Shown here: positions 48,407 to 59,420 of the stretch, piece after piece
Layout: every line of letters begins with the position of its first letter
How positions within the stretch are numbered: position 1 is the stretch's first letter
Source of the DNA: Legionella cherrii
GTDB taxonomy: Bacteria; Pseudomonadota; Gammaproteobacteria; Legionellales; Legionellaceae
Direction of reading: 5' to 3'
NCBI RefSeq assembly: GCF_900635815.1
Contig: NZ_LR134173.1
Location: 2,264,001-2,328,000 of the forward strand
Length of the DNA stretch: 64,000 nt
Notes under the pieces: model-generated
Databases searched by the model: none
What the model saw: the letters and a program-made list of their open reading frames with translations, nothing else
Told to the model about the DNA's origin: nothing
Made by a program: the position numbers and the translations under genes

Positions 48407-49720
48407 ATGAGTCATGTTTTAATCGTTGAAGATGATCCAGTATTAAGGGAAGCGCTGGCTGAAACAATGACTATTGCTGGCCATACATATATTACTGCTA
48501 AAGATGGCAAGGAAGCTCTAGCACTTCTTGAAATCCATAATCCATCGGTTGTGTTGACGGATATTCGCATGGATGAACTTGACGGAAATCAGCTACTCGC
48601 AGAGATTCAAAAAAGAAGACTTGGATTGCCTGTGATTTTAATGACCGCTTATGGATCCGTACAAGATGCAGTGAATGCGCTTCATCATGGGGCAGTAGAT
48701 TATTTACAAAAGCCATTTAGTGCTCAGCTATTAACTGAAAAAATCAATCAATACATTAAAGTTGAGTTTGATGAGGATACTGGAGAACCCATTGCCAAAG
48801 ATCCTAAAAGCCAGGCTTTGCTGACTATGGCATTAAAAGTAGCTCAATCGGATGTTGGTGTGATGATTAGTGGAGAAAGTGGGACAGGGAAAGAGGTTTT
48901 AGCTCATTTTATTCATGATCATTCACCGCGAAAAAAACAACCCTTTATTGCTATTAATTGTGCTGCAATTCCCGAGCAAATGCTCGAGGCTACTTTATTT
49001 GGTTACGAAAAGGGTTCATTTACTGGAGCTTATAAATCAACTCCTGGAAAGTTTGAACAGGCGCAGGGAGGGACCTTGCTTCTTGATGAGGTGAGCGAAA
49101 TGCCCTTAAGCTTACAAGCGAAACTCCTTCGTGTTTTGCAAGAGAAAGAGGTGGAACGTATCGGTGCCAATAAAACAATTAGTTTGGATGTACGCATACT
49201 GGCTACAACCAATAGACAACTAAAGGATGAGGTCAAAGCTGGGCGTTTTAGAGAGGATTTGTTTTATCGTCTGAATGTTTTTCCTTTGCAGTGGCACCCT
49301 TTACGTGAAAGAAAAAATGATATTATTCCCTTAGCGAACTATTTAATTCGCAAGCATTGTCATCATAAGCAGCCGGTAGTCCCGGTGATCTGTCCCGCGG
49401 CTCAGAAACTGATGTTGGCTTATCCTTGGCCAGGAAATGCGAGAGAATTGGATAACGTAATTCAACGGGCATTAGTATTACAAACCCAAGGTATTATTGA
49501 GGCAGAGCATTTACAATTGTCATTGACCACTACCTTGATCCCTGAAACTAGCCCGGCTGCTCAGAGTAAAAATTTACAAATTCATGAGTTTGAATTGATT
49601 GAAAAAACTTTATTGGAGAATGAAGGGAACAGACAAAAAGTAGCTGCTTTATTAGGGGTGAGTGAGCGAACATTACGTTATAAACTAGCAAAAATGCGCG
49701 AAGAAGGGTATACAGTATAA
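48407..49720 (+). CDS. fleR: Sigma-54-dependent flagellar response regulator FleR (FlrC)
   Basis: The 437-residue protein has a receiver domain with phospho-Asp D52 in VVLTDIRMD and K102, an AAA+ domain with Walker A GESGTGKE (156-163) and the sigma-54 loop GSFTGA (203-208), and a C-terminal FIS-type helix-turn-helix (GNRQKVAALLGVSERTLRYKLAKM). It activates mid-class flagellar genes with RpoN once phosphorylated by FleS. The loop has Ser in place of the usual Ala of GAFTGA. fliE begins about 105 bases downstream. Confidence 0.94.
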   Translation: MSHVLIVEDDPVLREALAETMTIAGHTYITAKDGKEALALLEIHNPSVVLTDIRMDELDGNQLLAEIQKRRLGLPVILMTAYGSVQDAVNALHHGAVDYLQKPFSAQLLTEKINQYIKVEFDEDTGEPIAKDPKSQALLTMALKVAQSDVGVMISGESGTGKEVLAHFIHDHSPRKKQPFIAINCAAIPEQMLEATLFGYEKGSFTGAYKSTPGKFEQAQGGTLLLDEVSEMPLSLQAKLLRVLQEKEVERIGANKTISLDVRILATTNRQLKDEVKAGRFREDLFYRLNVFPLQWHPLRERKNDIIPLANYLIRKHCHHKQPVVPVICPAAQKLMLAYPWPGNARELDNVIQRALVLQTQGIIEAEHLQLSLTTTLIPETSPAAQSKNLQIHEFELIEKTLLENEGNRQKVAALLGVSERTLRYKLAKMREEGYTV

Positions 49721-49740
49721 AAAGTTTTACAGTTTGTAGT

Positions 49741-49776
49741 CTGGGTGAAGGCACAGCTGGAACTCGGGCTACACAG
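49741..49776. repeat. Intergenic repeat (CTGGGTGAAGGC..CTCGGGCTAC), fragment
   Basis: A shorter copy of the GC-rich repeat family lies between fleR and fliE; only the ends GTCTGGGTGAAGGCACAGC and CTCGGGCTAC remain. I see no sigma-54 promoter in the same gap. Confidence 0.45.
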
Positions 49777-49825
49777 CAACAGTCTACATGGATAATTAGT
49801 AAATAATTATGAGGTATATAGGGAT

Positions 49826-50137
49826 ATGAGTGATATTAATACAGTTAACCTGCTAAACCAAATAAAGACAATGTCTGCTAAGGCCGAGGGTGGGATTATT
49901 GAAGCGGAGAGTAACCCGCCTTTTGGTACAGTATTTCAAAATGCCTTAAATCAAGTCAACGATTTAAACCAAACTGCAGATGGGTTAAAAACTCGCTTTG
50001 AAATGGGTGATCCTAATGTCAGTTTGGGGGATGTAATGATAGCAACCCAAAAGTCCAACTTGGGGCTTGAGGCTACTGTTCGAGTTCGTAACAAAGTGGT
50101 GCAAGCATATCAAGACATAATGAATATGCCAGTATAA
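49826..50137 (+). CDS. fliE: Flagellar hook-basal body protein FliE
   Basis: The 103-residue protein has the FliE pattern: PPFGTVFQNALNQVNDLNQTADGLKTRFEMGDPNVSLGDVMIATQKSN.. and the ending VVQAYQDIMNMPV. FliE joins the MS ring to the proximal rod. It opens the fliEFGHIJ cluster and lies 13 bases before fliF. AGGGAT is close before the ATG. Confidence 0.95.
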   Translation: MSDINTVNLLNQIKTMSAKAEGGIIEAESNPPFGTVFQNALNQVNDLNQTADGLKTRFEMGDPNVSLGDVMIATQKSNLGLEATVRVRNKVVQAYQDIMNMPV

Positions 50138-50150
50138 TTAGGAGCTTGAT

Positions 50151-51776
50151 ATGGCATTGGCTGATAGTGCATCAACGGTAGCAGCAAAATTTGCAAATCT
50201 ATCTATTGCCCGACAAATTGGTTTATTAGTAGGTATTGCTGCAAGCATAGCAATTGGTTTAGGGGTAGTGTTATGGTCTCGCGATCCAAATTATGTGCCT
50301 TTATACACCCAAATGAATGCGCGTGATGCAGCTGAGGTGGTATCTGCACTGGAACGCAATGGTATTGATTTTAAGATTGACGGAAACAACAGTATGGTTA
50401 TGGTTGCAGCAGATAACCTGCAAAATGTGCGTCTTAAATTGGCAATGGAAGGATTACCTCGAGAGCCGGTAGGTTCAGAAGAGCTTTTTTCAAGTTCAAA
50501 CGCGTTTAATAGCAGCCAATTTATGGAAAATGCACGTTATAAACAAGCCTTGGAAGCAGAGTTGGCACGTACTATAAGTAAATTTAATGACATTAAATCA
50601 GCCCGAGTCCATCTCGCAATTCCACGTGAGTCTGCTTTTGTCCGTGATGCTCATGAACCCAGTGCTTCTGTATTTCTTGATGTTTATTCTGGCTTGGAGC
50701 TTAAAAAACATACAATTGCCGCTATTGTGAATTTAGTTGCATCCAGTATCCCCAATTTATCTGCTAGTCGGGTTACCGTGGTTGATCAAGATGGGCAGTT
50801 ATTGAATGAAGGCGGTGGACAAACTCTTTTTTCAGATACCGAGCGCTTTTTAGATTACAGACAAAATTTGGAACATCAATATGCGCAAAAGATTCAAGAT
50901 ATTCTAACGCCAATACTGGGTTATGGTCGTGTTAGAGCAAAAGTTTCTGCTGATGTCGACTTTACTAGTTACGAGCAAACACAAGAATTGTTTAATCCCG
51001 AACAGCCTTCTTTACGTAGTGAGCAGACTATGGAAGAAAAGCGTAGTTCCTCAAATGATGCGGTAGGTGTCCCAGGGACTTTATCGAATATACCGCAAAA
51101 TAATCCAGCTCTTGCTCCCAAGAATGCGTCCCCTAAAAATGGACCACCACAAGCGCAAGCAGCATCTGATTCAAATCAATCCACTGATTTACGTACGCAA
51201 AGTACCAAAAATTTCGAGTTGGATAAAACAGTGAGTCATACTAAAAATCAGCCAGGAACAATTAAACGACTCTCTGTAGCCGTTTTGGTTGACAATCGAG
51301 CAGTCATGGATGAAAAGACTAAAAAGATGACGAAAACACCTTTGACCGCAAAGGAAATAAATCAAATTAAATTACTGGTTGCTGATGCAATTGGGTTAAA
51401 TGCTCAACGTGGGGACAGTTTGAATGTAATCAATTCTGATTTTGTTAAACCCGATCCCATAGCAGCTATTCCTGAGGAGCGTTTTTGGCAGAAAGAGATT
51501 TTCTGGTCCATAGTGAAGCAAGCGGCAGCAGCTGTATTTGTTTTAGCACTAATTTTTGGTGTGTTAAGACCCATGCTGAAGACATTAGCAAGTAACCGAA
51601 ACGTTGTGAGTGTTGCGAGTGATGAACAGCCTATAGGTGATTTAACCTATGATGGGACAATCTCAATCAAAGATGCAAATGATTATGAATCACAATTAAA
51701 TTTATTACGTCAAGTTGTTGATAAGGAACCCAAACGGGTAGCACAGGTTGTTAAAAATTGGGTTGATCGGGGGTAG
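50151..51776 (+). CDS. fliF: Flagellar MS-ring protein FliF
   Basis: The 541-residue protein has two membrane segments (residues about 20-45 and 455-475, VKQAAAAVFVLALIFGVLRPML) and between them the YscJ/FliF ring-building motifs (LKLAMEGLPREPVGSEELF, ALEAELARTISKFNDIKSARVHLAIPRES). The C-terminal tail is the FliG-binding part. An AGGAGC ribosome site precedes it. FliF forms the ring around which the motor is built. Confidence 0.96.
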   Translation: MALADSASTVAAKFANLSIARQIGLLVGIAASIAIGLGVVLWSRDPNYVPLYTQMNARDAAEVVSALERNGIDFKIDGNNSMVMVAADNLQNVRLKLAMEGLPREPVGSEELFSSSNAFNSSQFMENARYKQALEAELARTISKFNDIKSARVHLAIPRESAFVRDAHEPSASVFLDVYSGLELKKHTIAAIVNLVASSIPNLSASRVTVVDQDGQLLNEGGGQTLFSDTERFLDYRQNLEHQYAQKIQDILTPILGYGRVRAKVSADVDFTSYEQTQELFNPEQPSLRSEQTMEEKRSSSNDAVGVPGTLSNIPQNNPALAPKNASPKNGPPQAQAASDSNQSTDLRTQSTKNFELDKTVSHTKNQPGTIKRLSVAVLVDNRAVMDEKTKKMTKTPLTAKEINQIKLLVADAIGLNAQRGDSLNVINSDFVKPDPIAAIPEERFWQKEIFWSIVKQAAAAVFVLALIFGVLRPMLKTLASNRNVVSVASDEQPIGDLTYDGTISIKDANDYESQLNLLRQVVDKEPKRVAQVVKNWVDRG

Positions 51777-51778
51777 TT

Positions 51779-52768
51779 ATGGATGGAATAGAGCGTGCAG
51801 CCATTTTGTTATTAAGTATGGGTGAAAAAAATGCTGCAGAAGTATTAAGACACCTAGAGCCGAGGCAAGTACAAAAGGTTGGTGTCGCAATGACGACACT
51901 CAGTAATGTGACTAAGGCTAAAATGGAAAATGTTTTGGTCGAATTTACCAGTGCGATTGGGGAACAGACAAGCTTAACAGTAGATACAGAGCATTATTTA
52001 CGTACAGTACTCATTGAGGCATTGGGATTAGAAAAAGCGACTCCATTTATCGATCGAATACTTGTATCTGATAAAGACAGTGGACTTAATCGCTTAAAGT
52101 GGTTGGATGGCCGGTTAATTGCTGATGTGATTCGTAACGAACACCCGCAGATTATAGCAACCATATTGATTCACTTAGATAGTGAACAAGCAGCTGAAGT
52201 AGTACGCTATTTTAGTGTGGAAAAAAGATCAGAAGTTTTATTACGCATGTGCAATATCGATACGGTTAAGCCCGAGGCTATCTCAGAGCTAGGACAAGTC
52301 ATTGAAAAGCAACTCAGCGGTCAAAAGATCAGTAAAACTGCCTCGGTAGGAGGCATTAAGAGTGTTGCGGATGTGATCAACTATTTCGATGGTGCAATGG
52401 AAGAAGAAGTGCTTAATAAAATTAAAGATTGGGACGAGGAGCTTAGCGAAAAAATCCGCGATAAAATGTTCGTATTTGAGAATTTGGTCGATATGGATGA
52501 TCGAAGTATGCAAACTTTATTGCGTGATGTGACCCCTGAACAATTAAAATTGGCTTTAAAAGGGACTACTGAACTCACTAAAGAAAAAATATTTTCTAAT
52601 ATGTCCAAACGTGCTGCTGACTTATTGCGTGAAGACATTGAGTTACAAGGTCCGGTTAAGGTTGTTGATGTAGAACGTGCTCAACGTGATATATTAGCGA
52701 TAGCAAAAAGTCTTTCCGAAGAAGGTAAGATTGCACTGGGTTCTAAAGGTGGCGATGAGATGATTTAG
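51779..52768 (+). CDS. fliG: Flagellar motor switch protein FliG
   Basis: The 329-residue protein has the FliG N, middle and C domains: AAILLLSMGEKNAAEVLRHL, the EHPQIIATILIHLDSEQAAEVV motif and the C-terminal torque-bearing region (FENLVDMDDRSMQTLLRDV). It links the MS ring to FliM and MotA. It starts two bases after the fliF stop. Confidence 0.96.
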   Translation: MDGIERAAILLLSMGEKNAAEVLRHLEPRQVQKVGVAMTTLSNVTKAKMENVLVEFTSAIGEQTSLTVDTEHYLRTVLIEALGLEKATPFIDRILVSDKDSGLNRLKWLDGRLIADVIRNEHPQIIATILIHLDSEQAAEVVRYFSVEKRSEVLLRMCNIDTVKPEAISELGQVIEKQLSGQKISKTASVGGIKSVADVINYFDGAMEEEVLNKIKDWDEELSEKIRDKMFVFENLVDMDDRSMQTLLRDVTPEQLKLALKGTTELTKEKIFSNMSKRAADLLREDIELQGPVKVVDVERAQRDILAIAKSLSEEGKIALGSKGGDEMI

Positions 52769-52789
52769 TTGTAGCTTGCGAGTCCCTAC

Positions 52790-52869
52790 GTCATCTTGAA
52801 TGAAGCGAGGGATCTTCATGCTGTGGACGGTGTTAGGAGTGGCCGATCTCTGGTTCACTCAGGATGACG
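52790..52869. repeat. Dispersed palindromic repeat, copy 5 (inside fli operon)
   Basis: It runs from CGTCATCTTGAATGAAGCGAGG to GTTCACTCAGGATGACGG. It fills the fliG-fliH gap and should be transcribed as part of the operon message, where it can fold into a long hairpin. Confidence 0.75.
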
Positions 52870-52903
52870 GCACGTTATTGTATGATTTCAGGATGATAAG
52901 TAT

Positions 52904-53551
52904 ATGTCAGATGAATTTGAACCCTTCTTAAAGAAAAAAGGGAGTGATCAAGGGTTTAGTGCTTGGGAATATGAATCGATTCTCAATAATGAAGCGAAAG
53001 TAGAAGTCAATGAGGAAGAGCGTTTTCTCGCTGAATGCGAACGATTAAAAAATGAAGCTATGGAAAAAGGTTATGCCGAGGGAATGCAACGGGCACAGGC
53101 TGAAATAGATGAGAAGAGAAAACAGTTTGTGCGTTGGTTTGATATATTAAAAAATCCGGTAAAACTTCTAGATGAACAAGTAACACAAGAAATAATTCAA
53201 ACAGTAATTTGGTTAAGCAAGCATTGTATTGGGGTTGAGTTATCTGCACATCCTGATCAATTAAAAAATTTACTTCATAACATCAAATCCGAATTACCCT
53301 CCGTAAAAGCCTACAAAGTACTTGCCATGCATCCTGAAGATGTGAACTGGGTTCAAAATCAGTTTGGTGTAAAGGACATCGACGGATTACATGAAATTTT
53401 AGTAGCAGATCCCGTATTAAGTCGAGGTGATTTTTATCTAAAGGGTGATTATAGTGAATTAGATGGTCGGATACATACTCGTTTAACGACCTTATTTGCC
53501 AAATATATAACTGAAGATAATCCTATTGCACCTATTAAAGATCAGGATTGA
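52904..53551 (+). CDS. fliH: Flagellar assembly protein FliH
   Basis: The 215-residue protein has a Glu/Lys-rich helical N-terminus (ERFLAECERLKNEAMEKGYAEGMQRAQAEI) with the AxxxG-type spacing of FliH, then the FliH C-domain (LAMHPEDVNWVQNQF, DPVLSRGDFYLKGDYSELDG). FliH regulates the FliI ATPase and links it to the C-ring. It lies three bases before fliI. Confidence 0.9.
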   Translation: MSDEFEPFLKKKGSDQGFSAWEYESILNNEAKVEVNEEERFLAECERLKNEAMEKGYAEGMQRAQAEIDEKRKQFVRWFDILKNPVKLLDEQVTQEIIQTVIWLSKHCIGVELSAHPDQLKNLLHNIKSELPSVKAYKVLAMHPEDVNWVQNQFGVKDIDGLHEILVADPVLSRGDFYLKGDYSELDGRIHTRLTTLFAKYITEDNPIAPIKDQD

Positions 53552-53554
53552 TCG

Positions 53555-54901
53555 ATGAAAATTTACGAGTCTCGTTTGGTTAAAATACTGTCTGAAATTC
53601 GCGAAAAAGAGCAATTAGGATTATTGCATTGTGGTCGAATAAGTCGAGCTGTAGGACTCACTCTAGAAGCCAACGGTTTTAATCAGCCTGTTGGCGCACG
53701 TTGTTTTATTACTATCGATGAATCACATAGTATTGAGGCGGAAGTAGTTGGCTTTGGAAATGATCGTGTTTATTTGATGTCCATAGGTGCTATCCAGGGT
53801 CTCGCTCCAGGTATGATTATTACGCCAACTGGACGTGTTGCTCAAGTTGAAGTAGGAAATCAACTATTAGGACGAGTTGTCAATGGTTCGGGAGTACTTA
53901 TAGATGGCGGCCCTCATCTTGAGTTAAATGAAACATATCCTTTAATCAGCCCCGCCATTAATCCTTTAAAAAGAGCTGTTATTGATACCCCTTTAGATGT
54001 GGGCATACGTGCAATTAATGGATTACTTACGGTAGGACGTGGTCAGCGAATAGGGCTATTTGCCGGATCGGGTGTAGGAAAATCTGTGTTGTTAGGAATG
54101 ATGACTCGTTTTACCAAAGCAGATGTAATCGTTGTTGGATTGATTGGTGAGCGAGGTAGAGAAGTCAAAGAATTTATTGAAGTAAATTTAGGTCCTGAAG
54201 GCTTAAAACGCGCAGTTGTCGTAGCTGCTCCTGCAGATGAAAGTCCTCTGATGCGATTACATGGTGCTAAAGTCGCTACTAGCATTGCGGAGTATTTTCG
54301 TGATCAAGGCAAACACGTCTTACTCCTCATGGATTCTTTAACCCGTTTTGCGCAAGCACAAAGGGAAATTGCTCTTTCAATAGGTGAAGCACCGGCAACC
54401 AAAGGTTATCCACCATCAGTATTTGCCCAATTACCCAAGCTCGTTGAGCGTGCAGGTAATGGAGAACCAGGAAGTGGTTCGATTACAGCATTTTATACCG
54501 TGTTAACTGAAGGGGATGATTTACAAGATCCTATTGCGGATGCCGCGCGCGCTATTTTGGATGGGCATATCGTTTTAAGTCGATCTATTGCTGAAGAAGG
54601 ACAATATCCTGCAATTGATTTGGAAGCTTCTATTAGTCGAGTAATGCAAGCTATAGTATCTGAGCAGCAGATGGCTGATATGTTATTATTTAAAAAGAAC
54701 TTATCACTTTATGAAAAGAATAAAGATTTCATTTTGCTTGGTGCTTATACCAAAGGAAGTGATCCAAATCTTGATAAGGCCATTCAAGCCAGAGATAAAA
54801 TTCGAGAATATATGGAACAAGGCATAAATGAGCGCTTTGATTTCAAGGAAAGTATCGATATGTTATCCCATTTAGCCTCCTCTTTTGGAGTTAAAGGATG
54901 A
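53555..54901 (+). CDS. fliI: Flagellum-specific ATP synthase FliI
   Basis: The 448-residue ATPase has Walker A GSGVGKS (171-177), the Walker B region [21 protein letters not shown] and [22 protein letters not shown], the FliI/SctN signature. It is the hexameric motor of the type III export apparatus, unfolding and feeding substrates. It overlaps fliJ by 4 bases. Confidence 0.97.
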   Translation: MKIYESRLVKILSEIREKEQLGLLHCGRISRAVGLTLEANGFNQPVGARCFITIDESHSIEAEVVGFGNDRVYLMSIGAIQGLAPGMIITPTGRVAQVEVGNQLLGRVVNGSGVLIDGGPHLELNETYPLISPAINPLKRAVIDTPLDVGIRAINGLLTVGRGQRIGLFAGSGVGKSVLLGMMTRFTKADVIVVGLIGERGREVKEFIEVNLGPEGLKRAVVVAAPADESPLMRLHGAKVATSIAEYFRDQGKHVLLLMDSLTRFAQAQREIALSIGEAPATKGYPPSVFAQLPKLVERAGNGEPGSGSITAFYTVLTEGDDLQDPIADAARAILDGHIVLSRSIAEEGQYPAIDLEASISRVMQAIVSEQQMADMLLFKKNLSLYEKNKDFILLGAYTKGSDPNLDKAIQARDKIREYMEQGINERFDFKESIDMLSHLASSFGVKG

Positions 54902-55350
54902 GTCAGCGACTAGAGCGGTTAAAACAACTTCTGCAAATTAAAAAGGACGCAACTCATGCAGCCTACCAGGATCTTTTAAAAGCCCAAGAACAATTTAAAC
55001 AGAATAAAATGAAACATGAGCAACTAGTGAATTATCGACAGGATTATTTAAAGCAAGTTGAGAAAATTGGTGAACAAGGAACGGTGATTGCTCGACTACG
55101 TAATCGCATCGATTTTATTAGCCATTTGGATACAGCTTTAATACAATTGAATGCGCATTTAGCTTATTTAGGAAAGGTTCGGGCTAAGGCTGAACTGAAT
55201 TATAAACAAGCGAAAATTTCTGAAGAAGGAGTCAGTCACTTGGTAGAGCGGGTTAATAAGAGCGAACAGATTAAATTACAGCGCATTGAGCAAAAAGAAA
55301 ATGATGAGTATGCTCAAAAGCAATGGTATAGTAAAAACATCAATGAGTAA
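54898..55350 (+). CDS. fliJ: Flagellar export protein FliJ
   Basis: The 150-residue, nearly all-helical coiled coil opens with [20 protein letters not shown]. FliJ is the stalk inside the FliI hexamer and opens the export gate. Sequence conservation is low in the family, so the name leans on position after fliI as well as on the coiled coil. Its stop overlaps the ATG of the yhdP-like gene. Confidence 0.9.
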   Translation: MSQRLERLKQLLQIKKDATHAAYQDLLKAQEQFKQNKMKHEQLVNYRQDYLKQVEKIGEQGTVIARLRNRIDFISHLDTALIQLNAHLAYLGKVRAKAELNYKQAKISEEGVSHLVERVNKSEQIKLQRIEQKENDEYAQKQWYSKNINE

Positions 55351-58300
55351 TCGAACACGTACCGTGAACAAAGTACTTAAAAGAATTTGGATGTTTATAG
55401 CTGTCCTCATTATTTTTATGGCTGTATTATCCAGTATATTCCGTTCTCTAACGCCCTGGGCAAAAGAATATAAAAGGGATGTAGAACATCATTTATCCAT
55501 TTTAATAGGACAACCTGTAACCATTCAAACAATGGAAACAGGATGGTACTGGTTCCAACCCGTGCTTAAATTGAATCAGGTCACTTTGGGTGACGATTCC
55601 TCACATAATTTTCGTATCAATAAATTGCTAGTAGGAATTAACTTATTTAAATCCTTATGGAGTTGGCAGATACAACCTGGGGTTCTTTATATTGATGATA
55701 TGCATCTCAATTTGAGAGAAATAGATCATCATTGGTCTATCGATGGTGTGACTACAGACTCAATCAATAGCAGTGATATGACTCCAGAGAAAACCAAACA
55801 AATTTTAATCTGGCTATCACAGCAAGAACATTTAATTATCAGACGTGTTTCCGCTTATTTTCATTTTAGTGACGGGGGATTGATTCCGGTTAATGGTTTA
55901 AACATATCAGTAGCAAATAGTAGTGGACATTATAAGTTTAAGGGTGAGGCACGACTTGAACAAACAAGCAGCACTGATTTTCAACTCTTAGGTGATGGAT
56001 ACTTCGACCCTGAGCACTTTGAGGATATTGAAGGACAGTTTTATTTTTCTGCCAAAAATATAGTACCTGCTCAGTGGCAAAGTCTATTTCCGAAAGCCAC
56101 ACAACATTTAGAAGGAGGTAAGGGCAATATTAATTTATGGCTTGATGTGCATCATGGTGCAGTTTCTTCAATACAAGCACAGGTATCCTTTAAGCGACTT
56201 GCTTGGAGGCTTTTGAATAATCAACAAAGCCAGCTTATTCAATCATTCTTTGCTAATCTCTCTTGGAAACCTGATAATGCGGGTTGGCAGCTTCATATTG
56301 ATCCAATCAAATTACGTATTGGTGGCGTGACTTGGCCGGAGAATCAATTATTAGTTAAATACAATAGGGAACAACAAAGTTATCTATTTTATGTAAAATC
56401 ACTCATTATTGAATCATTGTTGTCCAATGCCATTAACTGGCCGAAAAGCATCCAGAGTTTACTGGACATGAAACCACAGGGAGTCTTAAAAGATACTCAG
56501 GTCCTCATAACATTAAATGATAATGTTTCAGTTATTCCGCCTATTCCATTTTTTAGTACGGTTGCAAATGAGCACTCACAATCAGAATCCTCAACCTCTC
56601 AGGCTGCAAATCAAAATAATATTAATATAATGCAAAAAAGCAAAAGCATGTTTTCCATTAATGACTATTCAATGAATTATTTTTTAACACGATTTGAGAA
56701 GATAGGATGGGATGCTAAAGACAATATTCCCCAAGTAAAAAATCTTTCGGGAGTAATTAATTGGCAACCTGATCAGGGACGTTTAGAGCTTGATTCCGAA
56801 AACACATCAATTAAAGTTAAGGGGTATCCTGAGCAAACATTGACCATACTCAATGGCGCCCTTGACTGGAAAGAATTAAGTGATGGCATACGAATTAGTA
56901 TGGAACGATTTGTAATCAACCAACCTGAGTTGACATTAAGTATGCAAGGCGCCGTCGATCAAGTGACTCGCCATTCTGTCGGTCATATTCGTTTTGGTGC
57001 GGAGTTTGCTGGCAAAAATTGGCAGCAATGGACCGTGTTTCTACCTAAAAAATACATGAAACCCAAATTGTATCTCTGGCTCAAAAATGATGTGAAACGC
57101 ATTGCAAATGCTAGTGGAAAAGTGAGAGTTAATGGTTTAGCAAAAGATTTTCCCTTTGATGACAATACAGGCGAATTCGTGATAGAGAGCTATGCGAGCG
57201 GGGGGAGATTGCAATTAACTCCCAATGGAAGGTTGTAAAAGAGATTGATGGATATATTCATTTAAGAAATCGTAACCTAAATATTGATATAGTCCATGCT
57301 AATTTTCAGGGGGTACCTACAAAAGATATGCACTTACGCATTGCTGATATAGGTAAGAATAAAGAAAATTTATTGGTAAATGGCACAATTGATTCATCAG
57401 TTCAAAAGATGATGAATTATGTTTTAGCTTCCCCACTGAAGCACAAGTTATCTCTTTTAAAAATGCTTTCGATCAAAGGTTCAGCCTTACTTAATTTAAG
57501 TGTACTCGTTCCTTTATATCCAGAAAATGATGAGGTGCTTGCTAAGGGAAATGTAACATTTAAAAAAAATACGATAATGGTCAATTATGAGTTAGCTCAA
57601 TTTGCTGTACGAAATTTATCGGGTCATTTGATGTTTAATGAAACTGGAGTAACGGATAGTTACTTGTTCGCTGATATCTTGGGGCACCCAATGAATATCA
57701 AAATACAATCAGTTAAACTGCCCAATCCTGCGACAACGATTGCTATTAATGGAAAGTGTTCTGTTGACTCCTTAAAAAGTCAATTTAAATTGCCCTTATT
57801 CGATTTAGTGGCTGGTTCCTTCGATGCGAATGCTTTATTAAAGTTAAGTGATAAACCTACAGAGGCGGATAGTATTAGTTTTACTAGTTCTTTGGAGGGA
57901 CTCGATGTTAACTTACCCGCACCTTTAGGTAAAAAATCAGATGCAAAAGTACCCTTAGAGTTAAACCTTGAACTCAAGGCGAAAAAATTAATTCGTGTTC
58001 GCGGTCATTATGAAAAACGTTTAAGTTCTGATTTATTGTTTAAAAATTCCAAGGAAGGTTATGCATTTGATTCTGGGCAATTGCGATTAGGTAGTGAAAA
58101 TGCTGTAAATCAGAATTTACCTGGACTTTCTGTTGTAGGTACTTTACAAGGATTTGATTTAGAAGAATGGAAAGAAGTATACAATCAATTTTCTTCAACA
58201 AAAAACAACAGCTCTATCTTATCTAATTTGCGAATTATCAATGTAACTATAGAGAAATTCGGTTTTTTGAAGCAACAATTTAATAATATGGTTGTTAAAG

Positions 58301-59331
58301 CAAAAATATTACCTAATAATGATTGGTCTTTTAATTTACAACAAAAAAATATTGCAGCGGATTTAATTTATCATCCACCGGCAAATGAATTAAGCGGCCA
58401 TGTTCGTTATTTACATTTGGATAAAATTGATACTGCAGGTGATGATCGTGCTGAAGCGACCGAACTTCATCCGAATCAAATACCAAACCTTAATTTACGC
58501 ATTGACAATTTATCTGTGGGGAAAGTGCAAGTTGGTGATTTAACTTTAAAAAGCCAATCGACAGCTGAAAAATGGAAAATGGAATATTGTCAAATAAATT
58601 CTCCGGTATATCAGTTAAATGCTCAGGGTGAATGGACTCAAAAAGAGAATTTAAATCAGACTAATCTTGATATAAAACTGAATATTACTAATTTAGCTAA
58701 AACTTTAGAACGTTGGAATGTAACACCAGCTGTGCATGCCAAAAAAGGATATATGGAGTTTCATGGTGGTTGGAAAAATAGTTTGTATCAATTTTCTCTT
58801 GCTTCTCTAAAAGGAACTATGTATTTACAACTTAAAAATGGAAGAATTACTCATTTAAGCAAGGAGACCGAAGAAAAATTAGATTTGGGTAAATTACTAA
58901 GTATCCTCAGCTTGCAGACTATACCCCGTCGCTTGCAACTGGATTTTAGTGATTTAGCTCATCAGGGATATAGTTTTGATATTTTTCAAGGAACTTTCGT
59001 TGTGGATAAAGGAATTATGGGGACACAAGACAGCTATCTTGATGGTCCTGTTGCTTATGCAGGCATGAAAGGAGATCTTGATTTGGTCAAACATACTTAT
59101 GATCTGAATTTGAAAATATCGCCACACATCACCGCAAGCTTGCCTGTTGTGGCGACTATTGCGGGTGGTCCAGTAGCAGGTGTTGCTGCTTGGGTGGCGA
59201 ATAAAATTATTAATCAAGGTATGCAAAAAATTTCTGGATACAGTTATAAAATTTCAGGGCCATGGAATGAGCCTGTTGTGCAACAACTTAATATTGTAAA
59301 GAAATTAATAAAAAAGGAAGAGCAGAGCTGA
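55343..59331 (+). pseudogene. yhdP: YhdP family AsmA-like protein, frameshifted near 57200
   Basis: The first frame (from ATG 55343, at the fliJ stop) ends at 57238. The rest continues one frame over to 59331, where codons before the second ATG at 57328 read EIDGYIHLRNRNLNIDIVHA without a stop. Joined, the protein is about 1,330 residues: one N-terminal membrane segment (WMFIAVLIIFMAVLSSIF), a long AsmA/DUF3971 beta-rich body and a C-terminal AsmA-like end (GDLDLVKHTYDLNLKISPHI). Putting one G back in the run of six at about 57199-57205 restores the frame (ASGGEIAINSQWK). YhdP helps phospholipid traffic to the outer membrane. It may be a sequencing slip, a true knockout or slippage at the G run. 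Confidence 0.85.
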
Positions 59332-59337
59332 GAAACC

Positions 59338-59407
59338 GTAGCCCGGATTAGCGCAGTGTTATCCAGGTTTATATGCAAAGCCCCGAATTACGCTGCGTTA
59401 ATCCTAC
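59338..59407. repeat. Intergenic repeat (GTAGCCCGGATTAGCGCAG family)
   Basis: GGATTAGCGCAG at 59345-59356 pairs with CTGCGTTAATCC at 59393-59404 (11 of 12). The outer GTAGCCC and CCTACG match the GC-rich repeats elsewhere in the window. Confidence 0.6.
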
Positions 59408-59420
59408 GAAGAAGAATTAA

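Noticed and set aside
49741..49776. Possible sigma-54 promoter before fliE (AGGCACAGCTGGAACT)
   Set aside because: The GG element is present but no GC lies at the right distance, and the sequence is part of a dispersed repeat.
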